A stretch of DNA of 15,473 nt, taken from assembly GCA_023392475.1 (NCBI GenBank), contig JAEVZA010000274.1, positions 1 to 15,473 of the forward strand. The letters are read 5' to 3'. Source of the DNA: Actinomycetes bacterium. GTDB lineage: Bacteria > Actinomycetota > Acidimicrobiia > Acidimicrobiales > Microtrichaceae. A program made the position numbers and the translations under genes. Below, piece after piece: positions 6,241 to 13,086 of the stretch (within the stretch, counting starts at the first letter, position 1; each line of letters opens with the position of its first letter). Below the pieces are notes generated by a model, which searched no databases, was not told the origin of the DNA, and saw only the letters and a list, made by a program, of their open reading frames with translations.

Positions 6241-7673
6241 CGTGCCGGCCCGACGTGCAGCACGCGGGTGGCGGCCAGCTCGTCGAGCAGCTCGGGTCCG
6301 TAGCCGAACCCGTGCCCGGATCGTCGGAGCGGCGTCGCGGCGCCGCCGGGTGCGCCGCCGAAGACGTCGTTGACCTTCACCGTGCCCGCCGGGAGGTCGC
6401 GCCAGGCGGCCCGGGCCCGGTCGGCGTCTGCGGTGAGGATGGTCGCAGCCAGCCCGTAGGTGCTGTCGCCGGCGCGGCAGAGGGCCTCCTCGAACGAGTC
6501 CACGACGCGCACCGGCGCCACCGGCCCGAACGTCTCCTCGCGCATCACCAGCATGTCGTCGCCTACGTGCACGAGCACCGTCGCCGGGTAGCCGCACCCG
6601 GGTCCCGGGATCGGGTGGCCGCCGACCTCCACGTGGGCCCGGTCGCGGACCGCCGCCGAGACGTGCTCGTGCACGTGGTCGACGTGCCGCTCGTCGACCA
6701 GCGGTCCGAGGCGCGTCCGTGCGTCGTTCGGGTCGCCGACGCGCCAGCGGTGCGCCTCGCCCACGAGCGCGTCGACGAAGCGATCGGCGATGCGCTCGTG
6801 GACGTAGATCCGCTCGACCGACGTGCAGATCTGGCCGCTGCCGGTGAAGGCGCCGATGGCCGCCTGCTCGGCGGCCCACGCCGGATCCACGTCGGCGTCG
6901 ACCACGAGGGCGTCGTTGCCCCCCAGCTCCAGCACGGCGTGCGCGCCACGGGCTGCGCACTCGAGCGCGACGGACCGTCCGACGGGGGCCGAGCCGACCA
7001 TGGCGACGACGTCCACGCGGGGATCCGACGCGAGCTCCGCACCGGTGGCGCCGTCGCCGGTCACGGCCTCGAGGACACCGGACGGCAGCACCTCGGCCGC
7101 GAGCGCCGCGAAGCGCAGGCCGTCGAGCGGCGTCCGCTCGGACGGCTTGAGCACCACGGTGTTGCCGACCACGAGGTTGGCGCCGACGAGCTGGCACACG
7201 ATGGCGACCGGGTCGTTCCACGGCGTGATGACGGCGGCGACCCCTCGGGGGACGTGGGCCATGAGGTCGATCGCATCGGTGGATCCCTGCAGCGCCCGGC
7301 CCCGGTGGAGCGGTCCGAGCTCGGCGTACTGGCGCAGCGCGGCGACGCCGGCGGCGACCCCTCCCCGCGACGCGGCGAACGGCTTGCCCATCTGCGCCGT
7401 CTGCAGGTGCGCGAGCTCCTCCGCGGCGGCCTCGACGAGGTCCGCCAGCCGGCGGACGCAGGCGGCCCGGTCGGCCGGCGCGGTGCGCGCCCAACCCTCC
7501 GCGGCGGCGTGCGCCCGCCCCACCGCCCGATCGACCGCCGGTCCCCGCTGGACGTCCACCGAACCGACCGGACGCCCCGTCCAGGGGTCACGGACCTCGA
7601 TGCGATCGGGGCCGGGCCCCACGTCCGAGTCCTCAGCGGGACGGGGTGGGGAGCCGGTGGAGGTGGCGGACAT
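6237..7673 (-). CDS. NAD(P)-dependent aldehyde dehydrogenase family protein
   Basis: This encodes 478 residues, normal for the family. Key residues are present: P151-W152-N153 (the Asn stabilises the intermediate), K176 in V-V-L-K-P-S-E, the general base E249 in L-E-L-G-G-N, the catalytic nucleophile C283 in G-Q-I-C-T-S, and E380 in R-E-E-T-F-G-P. It should oxidise an aldehyde to its acid in the cytoplasm; the exact aldehyde cannot be read. It is first in an operon whose next gene is the DAO/Rieske oxidoreductase. The pair could run amine to aldehyde to acid, as in putrescine-type pathways that pair a DAO-family oxidase with an aldehyde dehydrogenase (inference). ATG 7673 has no clear ribosome site but sits nine bases after GGGTAG, suggesting a leaderless transcript. 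Confidence 0.92.
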   Translation of the reverse strand: MSATSTGSPPRPAEDSDVGPGPDRIEVRDPWTGRPVGSVDVQRGPAVDRAVGRAHAAAEGWARTAPADRAACVRRLADLVEAAAEELAHLQTAQMGKPFAASRGGVAAGVAALRQYAELGPLHRGRALQGSTDAIDLMAHVPRGVAAVITPWNDPVAIVCQLVGANLVVGNTVVLKPSERTPLDGLRFAALAAEVLPSGVLEAVTGDGATGAELASDPRVDVVAMVGSAPVGRSVALECAARGAHAVLELGGNDALVVDADVDPAWAAEQAAIGAFTGSGQICTSVERIYVHERIADRFVDALVGEAHRWRVGDPNDARTRLGPLVDERHVDHVHEHVSAAVRDRAHVEVGGHPIPGPGCGYPATVLVHVGDDMLVMREETFGPVAPVRVVDSFEEALCRAGDSTYGLAATILTADADRARAAWRDLPAGTVKVNDVFGGAPGGAATPLRRSGHGFGYGPELLDELAATRVLHVGPAR

Positions 7674-7682
7674 GCGGCGGCC

Positions 7683-7688
7683 CTACCC
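7683..7688 (-). promoter_or_regulatory. SigB/SigF-like -10 element (GGGTAG) for the aldehyde dehydrogenase operon
   Basis: GGGTAG on the minus strand (7688-7683) lies exactly nine bases before ATG 7673. The -35 is imperfect: GTCA at a 16-base spacing or GGTC at 17. The rest of the 7674-7796 gap shows no clear promoter for the plus-strand YihY gene. Confidence 0.45.
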
Positions 7689-7796
7689 CCGGCCTCCGGG
7701 ACCATGACCGCCGGTTCGGAACGGGGTCTGAGCGAGGGCGGCGACGGGAAGGGCAACAGGACGCGTCGAGGCGGCCCAGCGCCGCGAGGAGCCCAC

Positions 7797-8831
7797 ATGA
7801 GCACCAGCGTCGGGAGCGACACCTCCGAGGAGACCGATGCCGAGGGAACCGGCGCCGAGGCGCGCGACCGCGGCCGGGACGCCGAGGCGCCCAGGGAGAT
7901 CCCGGCGCGGGGGTGGTGGGACGTCGTCCGCCGCGTCCAGCTCGAGGCGAAGCAGGACCAGGTGCCGCTGCTGAGCGCCGGCGTGGCGTTCTACTCGCTG
8001 CTCGCCCTCATCCCGGGCCTGATCGCCGCGATCTCGATCTACGGCCTCGTCGGTGATCCCTCGCAGGTCGGCCGGCAGGTGCAGGACCTCGCCGGTGGGC
8101 TGCCGTCCTCCGCGCGCAACCTCCTCGAGGACCAGCTGCACCGGGTGCTCAGCACGAACCGGGCCGGTCTCTCGGTCGGCGTGCTGGTCGGGATCGTGGT
8201 GGCGCTGTGGTCGGCGAGCAGCGGCGTCGCTCACCTCGTGCAGGCCCTGAACGCCGCCTACGACGAGGACGAGTCGCGCGGGGCGATCAAGCTGCGGGCG
8301 TCGAGCCTCGTGATGACCCTCGCCGCCATCGTGTTCGTGGGCGTGACGGTCGGGCTCATCACGATCCTGCCCAACGTGCTCGACTCGGCCGGGCTCGGCG
8401 ACGCGGCGCGGACCACCCTCGAGCTGCTGAGGTGGCCGCTGCTGGCCGTCCTGTTCCTGCTCGCGCTGGCCGCGCTGTACCGGTGGGCCCCGGACCGCGA
8501 CGAGCCACGGTGGCGGTGGGCCACGCCGGGCGCCATCTTCGCGACCGTCGCCTGGATCGTCGGCTCCGTCCTCTTCGGCCTCTACGCCGACCACCTGGGT
8601 TCGTTCAGCCAGACCTACGGCGCACTGGCCGGCGTGGTGGTCCTGATGCTGTGGCTGCTGCTGACCGCCACGGTCATCCTGCTCGGCGCCGAGATGAACG
8701 CGGAGCTGGAGCGGCAGACGGCGAAGGACTCGACCGTCGATCGCCCGCGCCCGATGGGTCGCCGCGGCGCCGAGGCGGCAGACACCGTCGGGCCCGTGGG
8801 TGACGAGCTCCGGCGCTCACGGGGGCGCTGA
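7797..8831 (+). CDS. YihY/BrkB (UPF0761) family inner-membrane protein
   Basis: This encodes 344 residues. A charged, acidic N-terminal stretch (1-50) precedes about six membrane helices (near 58-83, 124-145, 165-192, 211-229, 243-264 and 276-298). The family signature A-G-V-A-F-Y-S-L-L-A-L-I-P is at 61-73, a Y-D-E-D-E-S-R-G segment at 155-162 (family members usually have Y-x-x-x-E-x-R), and L-L-G-A-E-M-N-A-E-L-E at 295-305. Members were once called ribonuclease BN or serum-resistance factor BrkB. The RNase claim was withdrawn for the E. coli protein, and the function is unknown. The frame stays open far upstream, but ATG 7797 has AGGAG five bases before it and the upstream codons lie antisense to the aldehyde dehydrogenase. 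It is convergent with the CBS gene, with two hairpins between. Confidence 0.9.
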   Translation: MSTSVGSDTSEETDAEGTGAEARDRGRDAEAPREIPARGWWDVVRRVQLEAKQDQVPLLSAGVAFYSLLALIPGLIAAISIYGLVGDPSQVGRQVQDLAGGLPSSARNLLEDQLHRVLSTNRAGLSVGVLVGIVVALWSASSGVAHLVQALNAAYDEDESRGAIKLRASSLVMTLAAIVFVGVTVGLITILPNVLDSAGLGDAARTTLELLRWPLLAVLFLLALAALYRWAPDRDEPRWRWATPGAIFATVAWIVGSVLFGLYADHLGSFSQTYGALAGVVVLMLWLLLTATVILLGAEMNAELERQTAKDSTVDRPRPMGRRGAEAADTVGPVGDELRRSRGR

Positions 8832-8871
8832 ACCTCCGCGCGGCCTCGGCCCCTCTCGGCCTCGGCGCGGC

Positions 8872-8899
8872 CGGGCCCCGGGAGGCGACCCGGGGCCCG
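8872..8899. terminator. GC-rich bidirectional terminator hairpin
   Basis: CGGGCCCCGGG (8872-8882) pairs perfectly with CCCGGGGCCCG (8889-8899) around a six-base loop. It lies between the convergent ends of the YihY (8831) and CBS (8946) genes. A second, shorter stem follows at 8902-8920 (CGTCGCC/GGCGACG, five-base loop). Neither has the GTTCTG base of the other hairpins. Confidence 0.7.
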
Positions 8900-8945
8900 T
8901 CCGTCGCCGTGGGGGCGACGAGTCCGTCGGTTGGACGAGCAGGAG

Positions 8946-9377
8946 TCAGTTGTTGGCGGGGCGGTCGGCGATGGTGCCGACGAGGTCACCAACCCGCCCG
9001 TCGGGGAACGAGCGCGCGATGTCCGCCTGGCTCAAGGTGCCGACGAGGTCCTGGCCGTCGATCACCGGGAGCCGGCGCACCGCGTGGTCCTTCATGGTGC
9101 GGATCGCCTCCTCGACGCTGTCGTCCGCGCCGATCGTGACGACCTCCGGTTGGTCGGCGAGGTCGCGGACGCGCATCGCCGTCGGGTCCTTCCCCTCGGC
9201 GATGACCTTCACGACGATGTCGCGGTCCGTCACCATGCCCTCGAGGTGGCCCTGCCCGTCGCACACCGGCATCGCCCCCAGGTCGTCCGACGCCATGCGC
9301 TGGGCCGCGTCGGCGACGGTGAGGTCGTTGGTCAGCCACTGGGGGTCGGCGTTCATGATCTCTCGTGCCGTGGTCAT
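8946..9377 (-). CDS. Tandem CBS-domain protein (hypoxic-response-protein-like)
   Basis: This encodes 143 residues made almost entirely of two CBS motifs, about 7-62 and 71-124. Each has the typical A-x-x-x-M-x-x-x-x-x-x-x-L-P/M-P-V core: M-P-V-C-D at 36-40 with G-M-V-T-D-R-D at 47-53, and L-P-V-I-D at 103-107 with G-T-L-S-Q-A-D at 113-119. Stand-alone CBS pairs bind adenine nucleotides. Size and layout match mycobacterial hypoxic response protein 1 and many similar actinobacterial stress proteins. It would be a small cytosolic dimer whose partner is unknown. ATG 9377 has GGAGG a few bases upstream. A GTTC-N16-GGGTAG promoter lies 45 bases before the start, in keeping with stress control. Confidence 0.92.
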   Translation of the reverse strand: MTTAREIMNADPQWLTNDLTVADAAQRMASDDLGAMPVCDGQGHLEGMVTDRDIVVKVIAEGKDPTAMRVRDLADQPEVVTIGADDSVEEAIRTMKDHAVRRLPVIDGQDLVGTLSQADIARSFPDGRVGDLVGTIADRPANN

Positions 9378-9421
9378 GTGTCCTCCGGGCGTGTCGGTGC
9401 GGTGGTCCCGCGTGCGCCCGG

Positions 9422-9447
9422 CTACCCGGCACAGGCCTCGCCAGAAC
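9422..9447 (-). promoter_or_regulatory. SigB/SigF-like promoter of the CBS gene
   Basis: On the minus strand, GTTC (9447-9444), a 16-base spacer and GGGTAG (9427-9422) closely fit the mycobacterial SigF pattern GTTT-N15-17-GGGTAT. The predicted leader to ATG 9377 is about 38 bases and contains the ribosome site. Confidence 0.6.
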
Positions 9448-9460
9448 ACCCGGGTGCCGC

Positions 9461-9485
9461 GACTTCGGCCGGAGACGTCGGGTAG
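9461..9485 (+). promoter_or_regulatory. SigB/SigF-like promoter of the 9495-10082 gene
   Basis: GACT (9461-9464), a 15-base spacer and GGGTAG (9480-9485) match GNNT-N14-16-GGGTA. The ATG begins nine bases after the box and has no ribosome site, so the mRNA is probably leaderless or nearly so. It is divergent from the CBS promoter, with the two -35 boxes 13 bases apart. Confidence 0.55.
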
Positions 9486-9494
9486 GTCGGCCCC

Positions 9495-10082
9495 ATGACC
9501 GAGCTCGACCTCCCGTTCCGGTTCCACCCCGCCTTCCGGCTGCCCGCCGCAGCCTTCGGCATCCTTCCGGCCACCACCGGCGTCCGCGTCGTCGGCGACC
9601 ACCTCGACGTGCAGTTCGGCCCGTGGCACGTGCGGACGCCGCTCGCCAACGTCGCAGGCGCCGAGACCACCGGTGGCTTCGCGTGGCCGAAGGTCATCGG
9701 GCCGGCCCACGTGTCGCTCCACGACCGGGGCCTGACGTTCGCGACCGACCCGACCCAGGGCGTGTGCATCCGCTTCCACCGGCCGGTGCGGGGCGTCGAC
9801 CCCTTCGGCCTCCTCCGGCACCCGGCGCTGACCGTCACGCCCGAGGACGGCCCGGCGCTCGCCGAGCTGCTCGACCGGAACGCGCACGATGCCTCACGGA
9901 CCCACACGCCGGCGGCCGGGGTCACGGTCGACGAGCTGGTCGTGGAGGAGGCCGACGAGATCGCCTCGCTGACGGCCGCCGAGCTGCGTCGGCGCGCCCG
10001 CGAGCGCGGCGTCAAGGGGACGTCGCGGATGAGCAAGGCGCAGCTCGTGCAGGCCCTGCACCCGGCCCACCCCGCCACCTGA
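9495..10082 (+). CDS. Conserved actinobacterial protein of unknown function with C-terminal SAP/Rho-N-like motif
   Basis: This encodes 195 residues. Residues 1-125 carry F-G-P-W-H-V-R-T-P-L-A-N-V (41-53), I-G-P-A-H-V-S-L-H-D-R-G-L-T-F-A-T (68-84), G-V-C-I-R-F (89-94) and G-L-L-R-H-P-A-L-T-V-T (105-115). I recall this pattern from conserved hypothetical proteins of mycobacteria and other actinobacteria, with no assigned function. After a linker, L-T-A-A-E-L-R-R-R-A-R-E-R-G-V-K-G (159-175) and M-S-K-A-Q-L-V-Q-A-L (179-188) form the two-helix pattern of SAP or Rho N-terminal domains, which often bind nucleic acids. It is predicted to be soluble and cytoplasmic. ATG 9495 is fixed by the promoter box directly upstream. 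A strong hairpin follows the stop. Confidence 0.8.
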   Translation: MTELDLPFRFHPAFRLPAAAFGILPATTGVRVVGDHLDVQFGPWHVRTPLANVAGAETTGGFAWPKVIGPAHVSLHDRGLTFATDPTQGVCIRFHRPVRGVDPFGLLRHPALTVTPEDGPALAELLDRNAHDASRTHTPAAGVTVDELVVEEADEIASLTAAELRRRARERGVKGTSRMSKAQLVQALHPAHPAT

Positions 10083-10132
10083 CACGCCCGCTGTCCGCTC
10101 CCGCCGGAGCGCCGACGGCGGCCTCGCATCGC

Positions 10133-10181
10133 CTTCTGACTGCTTTTCACGTCGCAGAACGACGTGAAAAGCAGTCAGAAG
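10133..10181. terminator. Hairpin terminator 3 (CTTCTG-type, bidirectional)
   Basis: Arms 10133-10154 and 10160-10181 form a perfect 22-bp stem with the five-base loop CAGAA. It lies between the convergent 9495-10082 gene and the glycosyltransferase gene (end 10196). The stem is markedly more AT-rich than its surroundings, with TTTT/AAAA in the middle. The sequence GTCGCAGAACG across its tip also occurs in hairpin 1. Confidence 0.8.
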
Positions 10182-10195
10182 CGCAGGAGGTGGGC

Positions 10196-11266
10196 TCAGC
10201 GGCGTTCGAGGCGACCACGGATCGCCCACCAGGTCGCGGCCGGCGGGATGGCCGCCGAGGTCAGGGCCAGCTCCGCCGCCTCCCGTGACCGGATCGGGTG
10301 GCCCGTCCGCCGCTCCGCCCAGAACCGCCACCACAGCGCGAGCCAGAGCGAGGCGGGCAGGAGGGCGGTGCGCCGACGCCGTGCGGCGAGCACCAGCGCG
10401 CCCGCCGCGGCCAGCGTCGTGAGGACGTGCCACCGGAGCCGGCCCCGCGGCGCCGAACCCGTGCGCCGCCAGTCGCGGCCGTGGAGGCGCCGCATCCGCA
10501 CGTCGTCGGCGTTGCCGCGCTGGGCCCGGACGCAGGCCCACCAGGTGGTCGGCCGCACAGGGTGGTCGACGGCGCGGACGCCGAACTGGAGGCACCGACC
10601 GGCGCCCATGAGGCGCAGGGCGAGGTCGGTGTCCTCGCGGTAGGCGCGGGGGAACCTCTCGTCGAAGCCGTCGACGAGCTCGAAGTCGCACCGCCGCACC
10701 GCCATGTCCGCCGTGATCCACGACGCGGTGGCGAGCCCGAGGACGGATCGCTCGCGATCGAGCGGGGCGCGGCCCGTCGGCAGCGGGACGTGGACGCGGC
10801 CCTGCACGGCGGCGACCTCGTCGTCGACCCGCTCCAGGTCCTCGACCAGATCGCGGGACCAGCCGGGGCGCGGCACCACGTCGTCGTCGAGGAAGCAGAT
10901 CCACGGTGCGTCGCCCAGCCGGGCCCCGGCGTTGCGAGCCGCCGCGGGGCCACGACCACCCGTGCGGAGCACCACGGGCCGCCGGCCGCGGACGATCGGG
11001 AGGTCCAGGGGCGCGCCGCCGTCCGGCCGGTCGTCGACGACCACCAGCCGCTCGGGGCCGGGCCCCCCCATCCCGTCGAGGACGTCGAGCAGCACCGCGA
11101 GCGACGGGCGCCCGACGGTCGGGACGACGAGGTCGAACGGCGGTGCCGTCGCGGACGCCACACCGGCAGCCTCGCCGGCCGCCTCGTCGATCGCCGCGCC
11201 GATCGCCGCACCGGCCGACTCGCCGACCGCCGCATGGGCTGCCACCTCAGCCGCCGAAGGCCGCAC
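10196..11266 (-). CDS. Family 2 glycosyltransferase with C-terminal membrane segments
   Basis: This encodes 356 residues from GTG 11266. The GT-A domain starts near residue 44 (F-D-L-V-V-P-T-V-G-R-P). L-V-V-V-D-D-R at 74-80 and G-P-A-A-A-R-N-A-G at 106-114 are typical of family 2. The metal and nucleotide-binding D127-D128-D129 sits in C-F-L-D-D-D-V-V-P, and the acceptor-side E211-D212 in Y-R-E-D-T-D-L-A-L-R. After about 275, hydrophobic segments (near 280-296, 301-316, 331-350) suggest membrane association. The acceptor and donor are unknown, though the neighbouring UDP-glucuronate/xylose genes make a UDP sugar plausible. The start is uncertain: GTG 11266 overlaps the carbamoyltransferase gene by 20 bases, GTG 11245 starts one base after its stop, and GTG 11161 would drop an Ala/Gly-rich leader of about 35 residues. 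None has a strong ribosome site, so translation is probably coupled. Confidence 0.88.
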   Translation of the reverse strand: MRPSAAEVAAHAAVGESAGAAIGAAIDEAAGEAAGVASATAPPFDLVVPTVGRPSLAVLLDVLDGMGGPGPERLVVVDDRPDGGAPLDLPIVRGRRPVVLRTGGRGPAAARNAGARLGDAPWICFLDDDVVPRPGWSRDLVEDLERVDDEVAAVQGRVHVPLPTGRAPLDRERSVLGLATASWITADMAVRRCDFELVDGFDERFPRAYREDTDLALRLMGAGRCLQFGVRAVDHPVRPTTWWACVRAQRGNADDVRMRRLHGRDWRRTGSAPRGRLRWHVLTTLAAAGALVLAARRRRTALLPASLWLALWWRFWAERRTGHPIRSREAAELALTSAAIPPAATWWAIRGRLERR

Positions 11267-12920
11267 CGCGGCGCACCAGGAAGGGACCGATGGCCAGCGC
11301 GTCGACCGGGGCGGAACCGAAGCACTCGAGCGCGTCCCTCGGCGAGTCGACCATCGGGCGGCCCGCCGTGTTGAGCGACGTGTTCACCACCAGCGGCAGC
11401 CCGGTCCGCCGTCGGAACGCCTCGAGCATGCGGTGCACCAGCGGCTCGTCGGCGGCGTCGACGGTCTGCACGCGGGCCGTGCCGTCGACGTGCACCACCG
11501 CGGGGATCCGCTCGGCCCACCCCGGCCGCACCCGGTGGGTGAACAGCATGTACGGGCTCGGGATCGGGCCGCCCTCGAAGGCGTCCTTCGCCGCCTCCAG
11601 CAGGACCATCGGCGCGACCGGTCGGAACTGCTCACGGCCCTTGACGTCGTTGAGCCGCTCCAGGTTCGCCTCGCGGCCCGGATGGGCGAGCAGGCTCCGG
11701 TGGCCGAGCGCTCGGGGACCGAACTCGCTGCGCCCCTGGAACCACGCGACGACGCCGTCGGCCGCGAGCACCTCGGCGACCGCTTCGGCCACGTCGTCGG
11801 GTCGCTCGTGCGGGACGGCGGCACGGCGGAGCGTCTCCTCGATCTCGTCGTCGGACCACGACGGCCCAAGGGCCGCCGTGGCCATCGGGACCGGGCGGTC
11901 GCCGAGCGATGCGGCGACGTGCACCGCCGCGCCGAGTGCGGTGCCGGCGTCGCCCGCGGCCGGCTGCACCCACACGTCGTCGAACGGGCCGTCCTCGTAC
12001 AGCCGCGAGTTGGCGACGCAGTTGAGCGCCACGCCGCCGGCGAGCACGAGCGCGCGCTCGCCGGTGCGCTCGTGCAGCACGCCCGCGAGCTCGAGCAGCA
12101 CCTCCTCGAGGCGCACCTGGACCGTGCTCGCGTGGGCGGCGTGCGCCGGGGCCAGGGACCCGTCGCCGCGTCCGGGCGGGGCGAAGTCCTCCCACGGGAC
12201 GTCGCGGGCCCGGAAGCCGAACCCGCCGTCGGTGCGGATCAGCTCGCGGAAGCGGTCGAGGTGCGCCGGTCGCCCGTAGCTCGCGAGCGCCATGACCTTG
12301 TACTCGTCGCTGCTGCGCCGGTAGCCGAGGTGGGCCGTGAGCTCCTCGTACACGAGGCCCAGCGAATCGGGGAGGGGCTGGCGGCCGAGCACCTCGAGCC
12401 CCGAGCCGTCGGAGCGGCCGGCGAGGAAGGAGCTCCGCTCGCCTCGCCCGTCCAGGACCATGACGGCCGACGAGTCGAACGGCGCCGGGCCCCACGCCGA
12501 GGCGGCGTGGGCGACGTGGTGCACGACGTGGCGGAACCGGTCGGCCCGGACGCCGGGCAGCGCCGCTTCGAGGAACCGCGGCGCGCGGCGTGCGTACAGC
12601 GTGCGCATCGGTTCCCACCCGTCCTCGGTGAGTCCGTCGTCGATCCCGACCTCCCTGCCCCCGGCCGAGTCGTCGGCGAGCAGCGTGGGGTCGTAGGAGT
12701 ACGCGACGGCATCGAGGTCCGACGCCTCGACCCTGGCGCGCGCCAGGCAGCACGCGATGGCGGCCGTGGGCAGCTCCCACGTGGAGAACGGCACGGGATC
12801 CTTGCCGTGCTTGCGGCGGCTGAACCGCTCCTCCTCCGCCGCGGCGAGGACGACGCCGTCGCGCACGATCGCCGCCGCCGGGTCGTGGAAGACCGCGTTG
12901 ATGCCGAGGACCACTGCCAT
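11247..12920 (-). CDS. NodU/CmcH/TobZ-family O-carbamoyltransferase
   Basis: This encodes 557 residues, full length. The N-terminal Kae1-like ASKHA domain begins V-L-G-I-N-A-V-F-H-D-P-A-A-A (4-17), with E-E-E-R-F-S-R-R-K at 29-37. The metal-binding H134-H135-x-x-H138 is followed by A-A-S-A, D157 sits in V-M-V-L-D-G-R-G-E, and L-A-G-G-V-A-L-N is at 293-300. The C-terminal YrdC-like part has W-F-Q-G-R-S-E-F-G-P-R-A-L-G-H-R-S (393-409) and V-N-T-S-L-N (512-517). Relatives use carbamoyl phosphate and ATP to carbamoylate a sugar hydroxyl, as in Nod factors, tobramycin and cephamycin. ATG 12920 has GGAGG six to seven bases upstream. The adjacent glycosyltransferase gene implies that a glycan or glycolipid is the target, which is inference. 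Relaxed GGATAG and GCAT boxes (12958-12953 and 12977-12974) may be its promoter. Confidence 0.93.
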   Translation of the reverse strand: MAVVLGINAVFHDPAAAIVRDGVVLAAAEEERFSRRKHGKDPVPFSTWELPTAAIACCLARARVEASDLDAVAYSYDPTLLADDSAGGREVGIDDGLTEDGWEPMRTLYARRAPRFLEAALPGVRADRFRHVVHHVAHAASAWGPAPFDSSAVMVLDGRGERSSFLAGRSDGSGLEVLGRQPLPDSLGLVYEELTAHLGYRRSSDEYKVMALASYGRPAHLDRFRELIRTDGGFGFRARDVPWEDFAPPGRGDGSLAPAHAAHASTVQVRLEEVLLELAGVLHERTGERALVLAGGVALNCVANSRLYEDGPFDDVWVQPAAGDAGTALGAAVHVAASLGDRPVPMATAALGPSWSDDEIEETLRRAAVPHERPDDVAEAVAEVLAADGVVAWFQGRSEFGPRALGHRSLLAHPGREANLERLNDVKGREQFRPVAPMVLLEAAKDAFEGGPIPSPYMLFTHRVRPGWAERIPAVVHVDGTARVQTVDAADEPLVHRMLEAFRRRTGLPLVVNTSLNTAGRPMVDSPRDALECFGSAPVDALAIGPFLVRRGAAFGG

Positions 12921-12952
12921 CGGGGACCTCCGGGGTCGGTGTGCCGCGGCTC

Positions 12953-12977
12953 CTATCCGGGGCCGCGCGCTCCATGC
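12953..12977 (-). promoter_or_regulatory. Possible SigB-like promoter of the carbamoyltransferase-glycosyltransferase operon
   Basis: On the minus strand, GCAT (12977-12974), a 15-base spacer and GGATAG (12958-12953) sit 33 bases before ATG 12920. The -10 differs from GGGTAG at one base, so this is weaker than the other boxes. Confidence 0.3.
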
Positions 12978-13026
12978 CGCAGCGCTCCTGGCCGGCGTGT
13001 GATGTCTGGCGATCGCGGATCGAGGA

Positions 13027-13052
13027 GAACTGTCGCCCGCACCTCCGGGTAG
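13027..13052 (+). promoter_or_regulatory. SigB/SigF-like promoter of the UDP-sugar operon
   Basis: GGGTAG (13047-13052) lies 34 bases before GTG 13087. The -35 is only approximate: GAAC at a 16-base spacing or AACT at 15. Just upstream, CGATC-GCG-GATCG (13010-13022) is a small inverted repeat that could be an operator. The rest of the 166-base divergent gap shows nothing else I can name. Confidence 0.45.
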
Positions 13053-13086
13053 GGCGGCGCCGTCATCGACGCCGGAAGGAGCGCAC

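Noticed and set aside
6586..6591. GGGTAG inside the aldehyde dehydrogenase gene (antisense), and a similar GGGTAC at 2082-2087 inside the hydrolase gene
   Set aside because: Both are within coding sequence with no gene start nearby, so I treat them as chance matches.
6204..7796. Upstream extension of the YihY frame
   Set aside because: It runs antisense through the aldehyde dehydrogenase gene. ATG 7797 with AGGAG upstream is a clear start.
10704..13052. Long plus-strand open frame opposite the carbamoyltransferase and glycosyltransferase genes
   Set aside because: It is antisense to two genes with complete catalytic motifs and has an Arg/Gly/Pro-rich translation with no domain. Long antisense frames are expected at this GC content.
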